Shown: positions 22,522 through 33,071 of the stretch, piece after piece
How the letters are laid out: every line of letters starts with the position of its first letter
How positions within the stretch are numbered: the stretch's first letter is position 1
Source of the DNA: Enterobacter sp. JUb54
GTDB taxonomy: Bacteria; Pseudomonadota; Gammaproteobacteria; Enterobacterales; Enterobacteriaceae
Length of the DNA stretch: 64,000 nt
Reading direction: 5' to 3'
Assembly (NCBI RefSeq): GCF_014298075.1
Contig: NZ_CP060418.1
Location: 372,001-436,000, forward strand
Notes under the pieces: generated by a model
The model's database searches: none
Told to the model about the DNA's origin: nothing
What the model saw: only the letters and a program-made list of their open reading frames with translations
Translations under genes and position numbers: made by a program

Positions 22522-24210
22522 ATGTACGAGTTCGATCTGGTGTTGCTGCTGCTTCAGCAGATGTGCGTGTTTTTGGTCATCGCGTGGCTGATGAGCAAGA
22601 CGCGGCTGTTCATTCCGCTGATGCAGGTCACCGTCCGCCTGCCGCATAAGCTGCTGTGCTACGTCACCTTCTCCATTTTCTGCATTATGGGGACCTATTT
22701 TGGTCTGCATATCGAAGACTCCATTGCCAATACGCGCGCCATCGGTGCGGTCATGGGCGGCCTGCTCGGCGGCCCGGTCGTCGGCGGCCTGGTAGGCCTC
22801 ACCGGCGGGCTGCATCGTTACTCCCTTGGCGGGATGACGGCGCTGAGCTGTATGGTCTCCACCATCGTGGAGGGGCTGCTGGGGGGTCTGGTCCACAGCG
22901 TGCTGGTCAAACGGGGACGTTCGGATAAAGTGTTCAGCCCGCTCACCGCCGGCGCGATCACCTTCTTCGCCGAGATGGTGCAGATGCTGATTATCCTGCT
23001 GATCGCCCGTCCCTTCGACAATGCGCTGCATCTGGTGCAAAGCATCGCCGCGCCGATGATGGTCACCAACACGGTCGGCGCCGCGCTGTTTATGCGTATC
23101 CTGCTGGATAAGCGGGCGATGTTTGAGAAATACACTTCGGCTTTCTCTGCCACCGCGTTGAAGGTCGCGGCCTCGACGGAGGGGATCCTGCGCCAGGGGT
23201 TTAACGAAGAGAACAGCATGAAGGTCGCGCAGGTGCTGATCCAGGAGCTCGATATTGGCGCGGTGGCCATCACCGACCGCGACAAGCTGCTCGCGTTTAC
23301 CGGCATTGGCGACGATCACCACCTGCCCGGCAAGCCGATCTCGTCATCCTATACGCAAAAGGCGATTGATAGCGGCGAGGTGGTCTACGCCGACGGCAAC
23401 GAGGTCCCGTATCGCTGCTCGATTCACCCCAACTGCAAGCTGGGCTCGACGCTGGTGATCCCGCTGTGCGGCGAAAATCAACGGGTCATCGGCACCATCA
23501 AATTATATGAAGCGAAAAACCGCCTGTTCAGCTCCATCAACCGTACGTTGGGGGAGGGGATTGCCCAGCTGCTGTCGGCGCAAATTCTGGCCGGGCAGTA
23601 CGAGCGGCAGAAGGCGCTGCTGACGCAGTCGGAGATCAAACTGCTGCATGCGCAGGTGAACCCCCATTTTCTGTTTAATGCCTTAAACACCCTGAAGGCG
23701 GTGATCCGCCGCGACAGCGATCAGGCCGGGCAGCTGGTGCAGTATCTGTCGACCTTCTTCCGTAAAAACCTCAAGCGGCCTTCGGAGGTCGTGACCCTGG
23801 CCGATGAAATTGAACATGTGAACGCCTATCTGCAAATTGAGAAGGCGCGTTTCCAGGCCAACCTGCAGATTCAGATGCTGGTGCCCGAGGCGCTGGCCCA
23901 CCATCAGCTACCGGCGTTTACGCTACAGCCGATCGTAGAAAATGCCATTAAGCACGGTACGTCGCAGCATCTCGGGGTCGGGGAAATTACCATTCGCGCC
24001 AGCCAGAACGACCGCTGGCTGCAGCTGGATATCGAAGATAATGCCGGACTGTACCAGGACAATCCCAACGCCAGCGGGCTGGGTATGAGCCTGGTGGACA
24101 GACGTTTACGGGCGCGCTTCGGCGCCGACTGCGGCATTACCGTCACCTGTGAAGCGGAGCGTTTCACCCGCGTCACGCTGCGACTGCCTCTGGAGGAGAA
24201 CGCGTGTTAA
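22522..24210 (+). CDS. btsS: High-affinity pyruvate sensor kinase BtsS
   Basis: LytS-type membrane histidine kinase that senses extracellular pyruvate. About 562 residues. The N-terminal 5TM-LytS region (about 1-200) is followed by a GAF-like domain (about 220-350, with [20 protein letters not shown]). The kinase core is [20 protein letters not shown] (phospho-His in the region of 380) and [11 protein letters not shown] in the ATPase. The start [13 protein letters not shown] matches E. coli. The stop overlaps the btsR start. Confidence 0.95.
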   Translation: MYEFDLVLLLLQQMCVFLVIAWLMSKTRLFIPLMQVTVRLPHKLLCYVTFSIFCIMGTYFGLHIEDSIANTRAIGAVMGGLLGGPVVGGLVGLTGGLHRYSLGGMTALSCMVSTIVEGLLGGLVHSVLVKRGRSDKVFSPLTAGAITFFAEMVQMLIILLIARPFDNALHLVQSIAAPMMVTNTVGAALFMRILLDKRAMFEKYTSAFSATALKVAASTEGILRQGFNEENSMKVAQVLIQELDIGAVAITDRDKLLAFTGIGDDHHLPGKPISSSYTQKAIDSGEVVYADGNEVPYRCSIHPNCKLGSTLVIPLCGENQRVIGTIKLYEAKNRLFSSINRTLGEGIAQLLSAQILAGQYERQKALLTQSEIKLLHAQVNPHFLFNALNTLKAVIRRDSDQAGQLVQYLSTFFRKNLKRPSEVVTLADEIEHVNAYLQIEKARFQANLQIQMLVPEALAHHQLPAFTLQPIVENAIKHGTSQHLGVGEITIRASQNDRWLQLDIEDNAGLYQDNPNASGLGMSLVDRRLRARFGADCGITVTCEAERFTRVTLRLPLEENAC

Positions 24211-24923
24211 AAGTGTTGATAGTTGATGATGAGCCGCTGGCACGTGAGAACCTGCGCGTATTGCTGGAATCCGCCGGCGAGATTGAGATTGTCGGCGAGT
24301 GCGGCAATGCCGTAGAAGCCATCGGCGCGGTGCACAAGCTGCGCCCGGACGTGCTGTTTCTCGACATCCAGATGCCGCGGATCAGCGGTCTGGAAATGGT
24401 CGGGATGCTGGACCCGGAGCACCGGCCTTACATCGTGTTTCTCACCGCCTTTGACGAGTACGCGGTGAAAGCTTTTGAAGAGCATGCGTTTGATTATCTG
24501 CTCAAACCCATCGAGGCGCCGCGGCTGGAGAAGACCCTGGCCCGTCTGCGCCAGGAGCGCAGCCTGCAGGATATCTCGCTGCTCGACGATACCCAACAGG
24601 CGTTGAAATACATCCCCTGCACCGGCCACAGCCGCATCTGGCTGCTGCAAATGGAAGATGTGGCGTTCGTCAGCAGCCGGATGAGCGGAATCTACGTCAC
24701 CGACCGCGAAGGGAAAGAGGGCTTCACCGAGCTGACCTTGCGAACGCTGGAGAACCGCACGCCGCTGCTGCGCTGCCATCGCCAGTACCTGGTGAACATG
24801 GCGCACCTGAAGGAGATCCGTCTGGAGGAGAACGGCCAGGCGGAACTGCTGATGCGGGCCGGGCAAACGGTGCCGGTGAGCCGGCGCTACTTAAAAAATC
24901 TGAAAGAGGCGATTGGGCTGTAA
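24204..24923 (+). CDS. btsR: LytTR response regulator BtsR
   Basis: Response regulator partner of BtsS; in E. coli it activates the pyruvate transporter gene btsT. 239 residues. The receiver domain covers 1-120, with phospho-acceptor Asp54 in LFLDIQMP. The LytTR DNA-binding domain is about 135-239 ([16 protein letters not shown]). It starts with GTG behind GGAGGAG and overlaps the btsS stop by seven bases, so translation is probably coupled. btsT is not in the window. Confidence 0.95.
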   Translation: MLKVLIVDDEPLARENLRVLLESAGEIEIVGECGNAVEAIGAVHKLRPDVLFLDIQMPRISGLEMVGMLDPEHRPYIVFLTAFDEYAVKAFEEHAFDYLLKPIEAPRLEKTLARLRQERSLQDISLLDDTQQALKYIPCTGHSRIWLLQMEDVAFVSSRMSGIYVTDREGKEGFTELTLRTLENRTPLLRCHRQYLVNMAHLKEIRLEENGQAELLMRAGQTVPVSRRYLKNLKEAIGL

Positions 24924-24976
24924 TACGCCTGAATCGTGATAGACTTAGCGCCAGCATTTTTCATCATGAAGGCATT

Positions 24977-25444
24977 ATGATCAGTAACGATATCTTACGT
25001 AGCCTGCGCTACATCCTGAAAAGCAATAATAACGACCTGGTGCGTATTTTTGCGCTGGGCGATTCCGTCGTCAGCGCAGAGCAGCTGGTCCCGTGGCTGA
25101 AAAAGGAAGAAGAAGATGGCTTCCAGCGCTGCCCGGACATTATGTTGTCGATTTTCCTCAACGGCCTGATTTATGACAAACGCGGCAAAGACGAGTCGGC
25201 ACCGCCGCTGGCGGTTGAGCGCCGGGTGAATAACAATGTGGTGCTGAAAAAGCTGCGCATCGCGTTTTCGCTGAAGACCGATGACATCCTCGCCATTCTG
25301 ACCCAGCAGAAGTTCCGCGTTTCGATGCCAGAAATTACCGCCATGATGCGCGCGCCGGAGCATAAAAACTTCCGCGAGTGCGGCGACCAGTTCCTGCGCT
25401 ATTTCCTGCGCGGCCTGGCCGAACGCGTCCACGCCAAACCTTGA
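24977..25444 (+). CDS. yehS: DUF1456 protein YehS
   Basis: Small soluble protein of unknown function, 155 residues, made of two copies of the DUF1456 domain. The internal repeat is visible: NDILRSLRYILKSNNNDLVRIF near the N-terminus and VLKKLRIAFSLKTDDILAIL near residue 80, each followed by an acidic helix. It follows btsR by about 50 bp and could be read through from it. The same gene follows btsSR in E. coli. Confidence 0.92.
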   Translation: MISNDILRSLRYILKSNNNDLVRIFALGDSVVSAEQLVPWLKKEEEDGFQRCPDIMLSIFLNGLIYDKRGKDESAPPLAVERRVNNNVVLKKLRIAFSLKTDDILAILTQQKFRVSMPEITAMMRAPEHKNFRECGDQFLRYFLRGLAERVHAKP

Positions 25445-25489
25445 GTTTCTCTTGCTGAGTTGTCCCGACCTGCGACAGTAACGATGGAC

Positions 25490-25517
25490 AAAAAAAAGCG
25501 CTGCCGGAGCAGCGCTT
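25490..25517 (-). terminator. Intrinsic terminator of metG
   Basis: AAGCGCTGC/GCAGCGCTT stem with a four- to five-base loop. On the minus strand it is followed by eight T, placed directly after the metG stop. It could also end yehS transcription. Confidence 0.88.
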
Positions 25518-25527
25518 GATGCGGAGA

Positions 25528-27564
25528 TTATTTTACCTGTTGACCAGGTTTGGCGCCGCTATCCGGGCTTAACAGGAAGATATCCTTGTCGCCAGGGCCT
25601 GCCGCCATCACCATCCCTTCAGAGATGCCGAAACGCATTTTACGCGGCGCCAGGTTGGCGACCATCACCGTCAGGCGACCAATCAGCACCTGTGGGTCCG
25701 GGTAAGCGCTACGAATGCCGGAGAAGACATTGCGTTTCTCGCCGCCGAGGTCGAGGCTCAGGCGCAGCAGCTTATCGGAACCATCGACAAATTCGGCGTT
25801 TTCAATCAGCGCGATACGCATATCGACTTTGGCGAAATCGTCAAAGGTGATGGTTTCCTGAATCGGGTCGTCAGCCAGCGGGCCGGTAACCGGCGCGCTG
25901 TTCAGCGCTTTCACTTCTTCCTTAGAGGCTTCCACCAGGGCTTCAACCTGCTTCATGTCAATGCGGTTGTACAACGCTTTGAAGGTGTTCACCTTGTGCG
26001 ACAGCAGCGGCTGCTGGATAGCATCCCAGCTCAGTTCACAGTTGAGGAACGCTTCAACGCGCTCGGACAGGGTCGGCAGAACCGGTTTCAGCCAGGTCAT
26101 CAGCACGCGGAACAGGTTGATGCCCATTGAGCAGATGGCCTGCAGGTCGGCATCGCGGCCTTCCTGTTTCGCCACCACCCACGGAGCCTGCTCGTCAACA
26201 TAGCGGTTCGCCACGTCGGCCAGCGCCATGATCTCGCGGATGGCTTTGCCGAATTCACGGCTTTCCCACGCTTCGCCAATGGTCTGCGCGGCATCGGTGA
26301 AGGTTTTGTACAGCGCCGGATCGGCCAGTTCAGCCGACAGCACGCCGTCAAAACGCTTGTTGATAAAGCCGGCGTTGCGCGATGCCAGGTTCACCACCTT
26401 GTTGACGATATCGGCATTGACGCGCTGGACGAAGTCTTCCAGGTTCAGGTCGATATCATCGATGCGTGAAGAGAGCTTCGCGGTGTAGTAGTAACGCAGG
26501 CTATCGGCATCGAAGTGGTTCAGCCAGGTGCTGGCTTTGATAAAGGTGCCGCGCGATTTGGACATCTTCGCACCGTTCACCGTCACGTAGCCGTGCACAA
26601 ACAGGTTGGTGGGTTTACGGAAATTGCTGCCTTCCAGCATCGCTGGCCAGAACAGGCTGTGGAAGTAGACGATGTCTTTGCCGATGAAGTGATACAGCTC
26701 GGCACTGGAGTCTTTCTTCCAGTATTCATCGAAGCTTGTGGTGTCGCCGCGCTTGTCGCACAGGTTCTTGAACGACCCCATGTAGCCGATCGGCGCATCC
26801 AGCCAGACGTAGAAGTATTTGCCTGGCGCACCTGGAATTTCGAAGCCAAAGTACGGCGCATCGCGGGAGATATCCCACTGCTGCAGGCCAGACTCGAACC
26901 ACTCCTGCATCTTGTTAGCAACCTGCTCCTGCAGCGCACCGCTGCGGGTCCACGCCTGCAGCATTTCGCTGAAGGACGGCAGGTCGAAGAAGAAGTGCTC
27001 GGAGTCACGCATTTCCGGAGTTGCGCCGGAGACCACGGATTTCGGGTCGATCAGCTCGGTCGGGCTGTAGGTCGCGCCGCAGACTTCACAGTTATCGCCA
27101 TATTGATCCGGTGATTTGCACTTCGGACAGGTGCCTTTGACGAAACGGTCCGGCAGGAACATGCCTTTTTCCGGATCGTAGAGCTGAGAGATGGTGCGGT
27201 TTTTGATAAAACCGTTCTCTTTCAGGCGACCGTAGATAAGCTCTGACAGCTCACGGTTCTCGTCGCTGTGCGTCGAGTGGTAGTTGTCGTAGCTAATGTT
27301 GAAGCCAGCAAAATCGGTCTGATGCTCCTGACTCATTTCGTCAATCATCTGCTCCGGAGAAACGCCAAGCTGCTGGGCTTTCAGCATAATCGGCGTGCCG
27401 TGGGCGTCATCGGCGCAGATAAAATTGACCTCGTTGCCGCGCATTCGCTGGTAACGGACCCAGACATCAGCCTGGATGTGCTCCAGCATGTGGCCGAGGT
27501 GGATAGAGCCGTTGGCGTACGGCAGTGCGCACGTTACCAGAATTTTCTTCGCGACTTGAGTCAT
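25528..27564 (-). CDS. metG: Methionyl-tRNA synthetase
   Basis: Essential class I aminoacyl-tRNA synthetase charging tRNA-Met. 678 residues from [11 protein letters not shown]. The HIGH motif is in GSIHLGH and KMSKS in [11 protein letters not shown]. The zinc knuckle carries the pairs CPKC and CEVC. The C-terminal tRNA-binding dimerisation domain covers about 570-678 ([27 protein letters not shown]). An in-frame ATG three codons upstream is possible and sits behind AGAAG. It is divergent from mrp, as in E. coli. Confidence 0.97.
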   Translation of the reverse strand: MTQVAKKILVTCALPYANGSIHLGHMLEHIQADVWVRYQRMRGNEVNFICADDAHGTPIMLKAQQLGVSPEQMIDEMSQEHQTDFAGFNISYDNYHSTHSDENRELSELIYGRLKENGFIKNRTISQLYDPEKGMFLPDRFVKGTCPKCKSPDQYGDNCEVCGATYSPTELIDPKSVVSGATPEMRDSEHFFFDLPSFSEMLQAWTRSGALQEQVANKMQEWFESGLQQWDISRDAPYFGFEIPGAPGKYFYVWLDAPIGYMGSFKNLCDKRGDTTSFDEYWKKDSSAELYHFIGKDIVYFHSLFWPAMLEGSNFRKPTNLFVHGYVTVNGAKMSKSRGTFIKASTWLNHFDADSLRYYYTAKLSSRIDDIDLNLEDFVQRVNADIVNKVVNLASRNAGFINKRFDGVLSAELADPALYKTFTDAAQTIGEAWESREFGKAIREIMALADVANRYVDEQAPWVVAKQEGRDADLQAICSMGINLFRVLMTWLKPVLPTLSERVEAFLNCELSWDAIQQPLLSHKVNTFKALYNRIDMKQVEALVEASKEEVKALNSAPVTGPLADDPIQETITFDDFAKVDMRIALIENAEFVDGSDKLLRLSLDLGGEKRNVFSGIRSAYPDPQVLIGRLTVMVANLAPRKMRFGISEGMVMAAGPGDKDIFLLSPDSGAKPGQQVK

Positions 27565-27716
27565 AGTGGGCATTACATCTTCTGTTGTAAAAAGGGCTTC
27601 TGATATTACCAAAAGGGTAATGGGTGCGCCATAAATGGCTGACCATATATGGATAATCCTCAGCTGTGGTAAACTCAGCCATACTGAAAGCAGCTCATAA
27701 CAACAAAGGAGTCGGG

Positions 27717-28826
27717 ATGAATTCACAATCCCAGGCCAAATCCCCCGAACGTCTGCGTGCGATGGTCGCCGGAACGTTGGCTAATTTCCAGCACCCCACT
27801 TTGAAGCATAACCTCACCGCGCTGAAGGCACTGCACCACGTCGCCTGGCTCGACGATACCGTGCATATCGAGATTCAAATGCCGTTCGTCTGGCACAGCG
27901 CCTTTGAGGATTTAAAAGAGCAATGCAGTGCCGATCTGCTGCGCATCACCGGCGCCCAGGCGATCGACTGGAAGCTGACGCACAGCATCGCCACGCTGAA
28001 GCGGGTGAAAAACCAGCCGGGTATCAACGGGGTTAAAAATATTATCGCCGTCAGCTCCGGTAAAGGTGGGGTCGGTAAATCTTCCACGGCGGTCAACCTC
28101 GCGCTGGCGCTGGCTGCGGAAGGGGCGAAGGTCGGGATCCTCGATGCCGATATTTATGGCCCGTCGATTCCTAACATGCTCGGGGCGGAAGATCAGCGTC
28201 CTACTTCGCCTGACGGCACCCACATGGCGCCGATTATGCGCTTTGGTCTTGCCACCAACTCCATCGGCTACCTGGTGACCGACGATAACGCCATGGTGTG
28301 GCGCGGGCCGATGGCCAGCAAAGCGCTGCTGCAAATGCTGCAGGAGACAATGTGGCCGGATCTCGACTATCTGGTGCTGGATATGCCGCCAGGCACCGGC
28401 GACATTCAGCTGACCCTGGCGCAGAATATTCCGGTGACCGGGGCGGTTGTGGTGACCACGCCGCAGGATATTGCGCTGATCGATGCGAAGAAAGGCATCG
28501 TGATGTTCGAGAAGGTAGAAGTGCCGGTATTAGGCATCGTGGAAAACATGAGCATGCATATTTGCAGCAACTGTGGGCACCATGAGGCTATCTTTGGCAC
28601 CGGCGGTGCCGAGAAACTGGCAGAGAAATACCATACTCAGCTGCTGGCCCAGCTGCCGCTGCATATCAACCTGCGCGAAGACCTCGATAACGGCACGCCG
28701 ACCGTCGTGGCCCGTCCGGAAAGCGAGTTCACCGACATCTACCGTCAGCTGGCGGGAAGAGTGGCGGCACAGCTCTACTGGCAAGGGGAAGTTATTCCCA
28801 GCGAGATTGCCTTCCGCGCGGTGTAA
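27717..28826 (+). CDS. mrp: Iron-sulfur cluster carrier Mrp (ApbC)
   Basis: P-loop ATPase that binds and transfers Fe-S clusters in the cytoplasm. 369 residues. The N-terminal MIP18-like domain covers about 10-95. The deviant Walker A is [11 protein letters not shown] and the Mrp signature is [14 protein letters not shown]. The cluster-binding pair CSNC sits in [18 protein letters not shown] lies upstream of the ATG; a longer in-frame start lacks support. It is divergent from metG across about 150 bp that must contain both promoters. Confidence 0.96.
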   Translation: MNSQSQAKSPERLRAMVAGTLANFQHPTLKHNLTALKALHHVAWLDDTVHIEIQMPFVWHSAFEDLKEQCSADLLRITGAQAIDWKLTHSIATLKRVKNQPGINGVKNIIAVSSGKGGVGKSSTAVNLALALAAEGAKVGILDADIYGPSIPNMLGAEDQRPTSPDGTHMAPIMRFGLATNSIGYLVTDDNAMVWRGPMASKALLQMLQETMWPDLDYLVLDMPPGTGDIQLTLAQNIPVTGAVVVTTPQDIALIDAKKGIVMFEKVEVPVLGIVENMSMHICSNCGHHEAIFGTGGAEKLAEKYHTQLLAQLPLHINLREDLDNGTPTVVARPESEFTDIYRQLAGRVAAQLYWQGEVIPSEIAFRAV

Positions 28827-28842
28827 CGCCGGCGGATAAGAC

Positions 28843-28896
28843 AACGCCCTGTCCTTCTCTGCGCCAGCGCTGGCAGGAAAAGGGCAGGGCGTTTTC
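28843..28896. terminator. Terminator-like hairpin between mrp and the rcnB-like gene
   Basis: AACGCCCTG at 28843-28851 pairs with CAGGGCGTT at 28885-28893, ending in TTTTC. An inner palindrome GCCAGCGCTGGC at 28862-28873 could extend the structure. It lies between convergent genes. Confidence 0.6.
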
Positions 28897-28928
28897 GTTG
28901 GCGCCATCGCTGACGATGCGCTCAGCCA

Positions 28929-29243
28929 TCAATGCTGATAGAAAATCTCGCCGTCATAAATTTTGACGATTTTCCCTTCAGTATCGGTGATCAGCACGTA
29001 GCTGCCGCCCATATAGGTGTAGTGGGTGCCGGCATCCGGCGCAGGCAGGTTACGCTGCTGCCACTGCTTGATGTGGTATTCCGGAGTGAGATACAGCGGT
29101 GGTACGGTGTCTCCGACGCGAAACTGGGTGAAGTCTGCGGTGAAACCATCAAGTTCGAATTTTTGCGGGCCGCTGGAAGCCGCCCATACGGTGCTGGTGC
29201 TGGCCAACAGGACGCCCAGAAGCATCATTTTTGTCTTGCGCAT
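28929..29243 (-). CDS. rcnB: RcnB-family periplasmic protein
   Basis: Small periplasmic protein of the RcnB family, which in E. coli modulates nickel/cobalt efflux by RcnA. 104 residues. A signal peptide of about 20 residues ends VWAASS. The conserved core is LDGFTADFTQFRVGDTVPPLY, followed by YHIKQWQQRNLPAPDAGTHYTYMGG and the ending IYDGEIFYQH. GAGGAAAAT precedes the ATG; a much longer open frame upstream has no family counterpart. No rcnA or rcnR is nearby, so pairing with RcnA is not shown. It may be an RcnB paralogue. Confidence 0.85.
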   Translation of the reverse strand: MRKTKMMLLGVLLASTSTVWAASSGPQKFELDGFTADFTQFRVGDTVPPLYLTPEYHIKQWQQRNLPAPDAGTHYTYMGGSYVLITDTEGKIVKIYDGEIFYQH

Positions 29244-29430
29244 ATTTTCCTCATTATTATCCTGGATTACCCTGGACACAAAATCGCAGCCTCGTATCAT
29301 TCCTGAAGCATGGCGGGGATGGCAAGCGTTGGTTGCGTTAAATATGTAAGAAAACGATGGGCAGGGTGCCTGATTGGGCGAATCGCGCCCGTTTTGAGAA
29401 CAATCCGGAGATCTGGATTCGGGAGTGTCT

Positions 29431-30330
29431 ATGTTCAGACTGGAAGATCTGACGTTATTTGTTCGGGCGGCGGCCTTAGGCAGTTTCAGCGACGCCGCGC
29501 GGGAGGTCGGGCAGCAGCCGGCGCAGGTCAGTGCGGCGATTAAGCGCCTGGAGACCATGCTCAATATTCGCCTGTTTGCGCGCTCTACCCGCAGCTTGCG
29601 CCTCACCCCGGAAGGGGAGACCTGGCTGCCCTATGCCATCCAGATGCTCGATACGCTTCATGCCGGGTTACAAAAAATTCAGGTGCCGGATGATGAAGTG
29701 CGCGGCACCTTGCAAATCGCGGTGCCCTCCGACCTTGGGCGCAATCTGCTGCTGACCGTCTTTCGGGCGTTTCGCCAGCGTCACCCGGCGCTGAAGCTGC
29801 GGATCCTCTTTTCCGATCACCGCACCGATGTGTTTAAAGACCCGGTGGATGTCGCCTTTCGCTACGGCGACAACGACGATGCTTCGTTTATTTCACTGCC
29901 CGTCGCGCCGGAAAACCGCCGGGTGCTGGTGGCCTCTCCGGCGTGGATTGCCGAACATGGCGAGCCGCAAACGCCTCAGGCGCTGGCACAGCACAATGCG
30001 CTGCTGTACGTGCTGCGCGGGCGGCAGTTCGATCGCTGGCCGGTCAGCCTTGACGGCGTGGTGGAACATATCCAGGTTTCCGGCGCCATCGTCAGCGACG
30101 ATGCCGAGGTGATCCGCCGACTGGCGATAGCCGGGGAGGGTTTTGCCTATAAGTCGGCGCTGGATGTCAGAGACGATATTCGCGCCGGGCGTCTGCAGGT
30201 GCTGTTACCGCACTACCAGGGCGACCTGGTGCCGCTGAATATGATTTGCCCGCACCGCAAGCAGCTCTCCGCCGCGGTGCGTTTATTGTATGAAGAGGTG
30301 AAAGCGCACTGCGAAGCGGGGCAGGGCTAA
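29431..30330 (+). CDS. LysR-family transcriptional regulator
   Basis: LysR-type regulator of unknown target, 299 residues. The winged HTH covers about 1-60 (FRLEDLTLFVRAAALGSFSDAA then RLFARSTRSLRLTPEG). The effector-binding domain is about 88-295, with RGTLQIAVPSDLGRNLLLTVF, of the CrgA/YafC-like subgroup. GGGAG stands five bases before the ATG; an in-frame GTG two codons upstream overlaps that site and is less likely. It is not divergent from an obvious target: the rcnB-like gene is about 190 bp away on the opposite strand and is the only candidate. The 3' end overlaps the convergent GntR gene by four bases. Confidence 0.88.
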   Translation: MFRLEDLTLFVRAAALGSFSDAAREVGQQPAQVSAAIKRLETMLNIRLFARSTRSLRLTPEGETWLPYAIQMLDTLHAGLQKIQVPDDEVRGTLQIAVPSDLGRNLLLTVFRAFRQRHPALKLRILFSDHRTDVFKDPVDVAFRYGDNDDASFISLPVAPENRRVLVASPAWIAEHGEPQTPQALAQHNALLYVLRGRQFDRWPVSLDGVVEHIQVSGAIVSDDAEVIRRLAIAGEGFAYKSALDVRDDIRAGRLQVLLPHYQGDLVPLNMICPHRKQLSAAVRLLYEEVKAHCEAGQG

Positions 30331-31055
30331 TTATCATGATGCTGGACCACGGCGTTGTAATTAAATCGCTGATAGTGGTAGCGGCTGGTGCAATACTCCA
30401 GCGGCTGCCCGTCGTTGAGGTAGGTCACCGAGCGCGTCACGCTCACCGGTTCATGGGGCTGTAGCTTTAGCCACTCCTGCGCTTCATCGTCGCTGGGCAA
30501 AGAGTAAAACCAGGTGTGGCTGCTGGTCGGTACTTTATGCAGCCGCGTCTCGACATACTGATAGATAGAGCCCAGCGCATCAAGGCGCGTCAGGTCAGGC
30601 AGAATGCGCAGCGGGATCCACGTCTCCTCAATGGACAGCGCCTGGGTGTCAACAAAGCGCACGCGACGAAAATGCCAGGCATATTGCTCACCCTGCATCG
30701 CCAACTGCCCGGCGATCTCTTCCGGCGGGTTGGCAATCCCAAATTCCAGTAGATGGCTGCTGACACAGCCCCCCTGTGCGCGATGAAAGGTGCTGAGCCC
30801 CATAATCGGCGAGGCGCTGTGCCCGGCGGCGAAGGCCTGCGGCGGCGTTGCGGTTTTGACCACGGTCCCCAGCCCACGCTGACGGGTAATAAAACCTTCG
30901 TTGACCAGAATATCCAGCGCATTATTCAACGTGATTTTGCTACAGCTGAATTCATGACACAACTGGTGACCAAAGGGGATTTTTGCACCCTGGAGATATA
31001 TTTTATTTAATATCCTTTCTCTTATTATATTTGCTATTTCAATGTATCTGCGCAA
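30327..31055 (-). CDS. GntR/HutC-family regulator with UTRA domain
   Basis: Transcription factor of the GntR superfamily, HutC branch, 242 residues. The winged HTH covers about 1-65 (EIANIIRERIL, then CSKITLNNALDILVNEGFITRQRGLGTVV). The UTRA effector domain is about 85-235 (HLLEFGIANPPEEIA, and the closing PLEYCTSRYHYQRFNY). It starts with TTG, six bases after GGAGG; there is no ATG nearby. It is divergent from the PTS-oxidoreductase-TIM-barrel unit, so it most likely controls that unit in response to a phosphorylated sugar. The effector is unknown. Confidence 0.87.
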   Translation of the reverse strand: MRRYIEIANIIRERILNKIYLQGAKIPFGHQLCHEFSCSKITLNNALDILVNEGFITRQRGLGTVVKTATPPQAFAAGHSASPIMGLSTFHRAQGGCVSSHLLEFGIANPPEEIAGQLAMQGEQYAWHFRRVRFVDTQALSIEETWIPLRILPDLTRLDALGSIYQYVETRLHKVPTSSHTWFYSLPSDDEAQEWLKLQPHEPVSVTRSVTYLNDGQPLEYCTSRYHYQRFNYNAVVQHHDN

Positions 31056-31322
31056 ACGACACCTCCGTTTAATCTGCCGGCGATTATATCCTTGTGTGGG
31101 TTTTATTATCCAGATCTCATTTATTTTATAAGTAGATTACTTTTAATATAAACATATTGACTTGATGGAGTGTCTCTTTCATTCTGCCTTGGTGCCAACA
31201 ACGATCTATATATTTGTTTTATGAATTACAATGCCATTATTAATAATGATTAATTTTATATAATTCCAGTGGGTAATACCTCTTCTGGGTGTTGAATATT
31301 TCAATGATATAAGGATAAAACA
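31056..31322. promoter_or_regulatory. AT-rich divergent control region of the PTS unit
   Basis: 267 bp, strikingly AT-rich against the GC-rich flanks. It contains the palindrome ATTATTAATAAT near 31235-31246 and several TTTATAT tracts. It must carry both the GntR-gene promoter and the PTS promoter. No operator could be assigned. AT content of this kind would favour H-NS binding, which is inference. AAGGATAAAACA precedes the PTS start. Confidence 0.5.
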
Positions 31323-33071
31323 ATGAGCAGCGGAGCGGTATTAGCACGTATCACCGACATATCGCAAAAAATGGCCGCGGAAGTTCATCTGCGCAGCCTG
31401 CGCGACAGTTTTATTATCACCGTCCCCTTTCTGGTATTAGCCGGTGTGTTCATCATGATTAATTATGTTTTTCTGGATCCCGGCGGTGTCATGAGCCGTT
31501 GGGTATCCGGAGAAACGCTGCTCGCCATACGCAGCGTCGGCGATCGGATTCTCAACGGCACCATGAGCATCCTGGCCTTGATGCTGGTGGTGCTGATTGC
31601 CTGGAGTATCGCGAGCAAACGCCAGTTTGCGGCGCCGATGATCCCGGCAATGGCCGCGCTGGCAGCGTTTGTGGTGCTGATGCCGGTGAACCTCAGCCTG
31701 ACGCCGGTCGGGGGCGGCGAGGCCGTCGAGGTTTCCGGCGTGATGACCTTCGCGCTGACCAATGCGGGCGGCGTGTTTATGGCCATTATGACCGCGGTGC
31801 TGGCGACCGACCTGTTTTTATGGATAGCCAAAACGCGCTGGCTACAAATACGCATGGGCGACGATGTTCCGCCGATGGTAACGCAATCTTTTCAGTCGAT
31901 GTTTTCGATTATGCTGGTGGTGCTGGCCTTTGCGCTGCTGGCCGTCGGCATGAAAAGCCTGTTTGGCCTTGAGGTACATGAAATTATCCAGGCGGCGATT
32001 CAGGCTCCCCTGGTTCATCTGACCACCAATTTACCCGGCTTTCTGGTACTGACCACGCTGACCAATTTTCTGTTTTCTTTGGGGATCCACCCCTCCGGGA
32101 TTATCAATCCGATCCTGGAACCGCCGCTGCTGGTTGCGATGCAGGAAAATATGGCGGCATTCGCCCGCGGCGAGATCCCTCCGCATATTATCGTGCTGCC
32201 TTTTCGCGATCTGTACGGCCATATGGGCGGAACTGGCAGCACCCTGGCGCTGCTGATTGCCATCTTTTTGCGCAGTAAAATTTCCAGCCATCAAAAACTG
32301 GGGCGCACCGTACTGGCTCCGGGGATATTCAATATTAATGAGCCGGTGATTTTCGGTTTCCCGGTGCTGTATAACCCGTTAATCATGATCCCTTTTATTA
32401 TTTACCCGCAGATCAACTTTATTATTGCTTATCTGGCGACGCAGTATGACATGGTCTCCAGAATCGTTACCTATGTGCCCTGGTCAGTACCGCCGCTGCT
32501 GTCAGGCTGGCTCGGTTCCGGCGGCGATTATCGTAACGTCCTGCTGCAGATAGTGCTGCTGATCCTGGGGGTCGTCATCTATTTACCGTTTTTAATGGCC
32601 TATGAAAAAACCATGCGGCAGACCAAAGGGCGCCAGACGCTGGCGGAAATGGCGGCCCCGGTCGTGGCTGCGGTGGCGCAAAACCCTGCACCTGCTGAGC
32701 GTGATATGGCGGACAACGCGCTGGACATTCTCAATCATAAAACTATCGTCCTGACCTGCAATGAAGGTATGTCGACGTCAATCATGGCGACGAAGATGCG
32801 CAAGTACGCACAGGAGATCGGCTGCTCGCTGTCGGTGTACGCGGTTAACAGCGGCAGTATTGAAGACGAGTATCAAAAAGCAGATCTGATTTTGCTCGGC
32901 CCACAGCTGGTGTATATGCGCGACAGCATTACCGCGACCGTACAGGGCCGCTGCCCGGTGGTACCGATAAATACCCAGGCTTTTAGTCGGCTGGACGGCA
33001 AAGCTGCGGTGGAACAGGCTGCCGCGATTCTGGCAGGAGAACACCTATTCCCACAGGAGGGGACATCATGA
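31323..33071 (+). CDS. PTS permease EIIC-EIIB, lactose/cellobiose family
   Basis: Sugar-specific PTS transporter of the inner membrane, 582 residues, with IIC fused to IIB. The IIC part (about 1-445) has eight to ten hydrophobic segments and the family motifs LFSLGIHPSGIINPIL and FNINEPVIFGFPVLYNP (substrate loop with Glu). The IIB part (about 470-582) carries phospho-Cys479 in IVLTCNEGMSTSIMATKM, the lactose/cellobiose P-loop type. No IIA gene is present here, so phosphate must come from a IIA encoded elsewhere. First gene of a tight unit: it overlaps the oxidoreductase by four bases. The substrate is unknown; a beta-disaccharide or an amino-disaccharide would fit the family. Confidence 0.92.
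   Translation: MSSGAVLARITDISQKMAAEVHLRSLRDSFIITVPFLVLAGVFIMINYVFLDPGGVMSRWVSGETLLAIRSVGDRILNGTMSILALMLVVLIAWSIASKRQFAAPMIPAMAALAAFVVLMPVNLSLTPVGGGEAVEVSGVMTFALTNAGGVFMAIMTAVLATDLFLWIAKTRWLQIRMGDDVPPMVTQSFQSMFSIMLVVLAFALLAVGMKSLFGLEVHEIIQAAIQAPLVHLTTNLPGFLVLTTLTNFLFSLGIHPSGIINPILEPPLLVAMQENMAAFARGEIPPHIIVLPFRDLYGHMGGTGSTLALLIAIFLRSKISSHQKLGRTVLAPGIFNINEPVIFGFPVLYNPLIMIPFIIYPQINFIIAYLATQYDMVSRIVTYVPWSVPPLLSGWLGSGGDYRNVLLQIVLLILGVVIYLPFLMAYEKTMRQTKGRQTLAEMAAPVVAAVAQNPAPAERDMADNALDILNHKTIVLTCNEGMSTSIMATKMRKYAQEIGCSLSVYAVNSGSIEDEYQKADLILLGPQLVYMRDSITATVQGRCPVVPINTQAFSRLDGKAAVEQAAAILAGEHLFPQEGTS

Noticed and set aside
29241-29606. Long upstream extension of the rcnB-like reading frame
   Set aside because: The added residues precede a clear signal peptide with its own ribosome site and overlap the LysR 5' end.
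31056-31322. A possible small gene or RNA in the AT-rich gap before the PTS gene
   Set aside because: No open frame with ribosome site and no recognised RNA fold; best read as a divergent promoter region.
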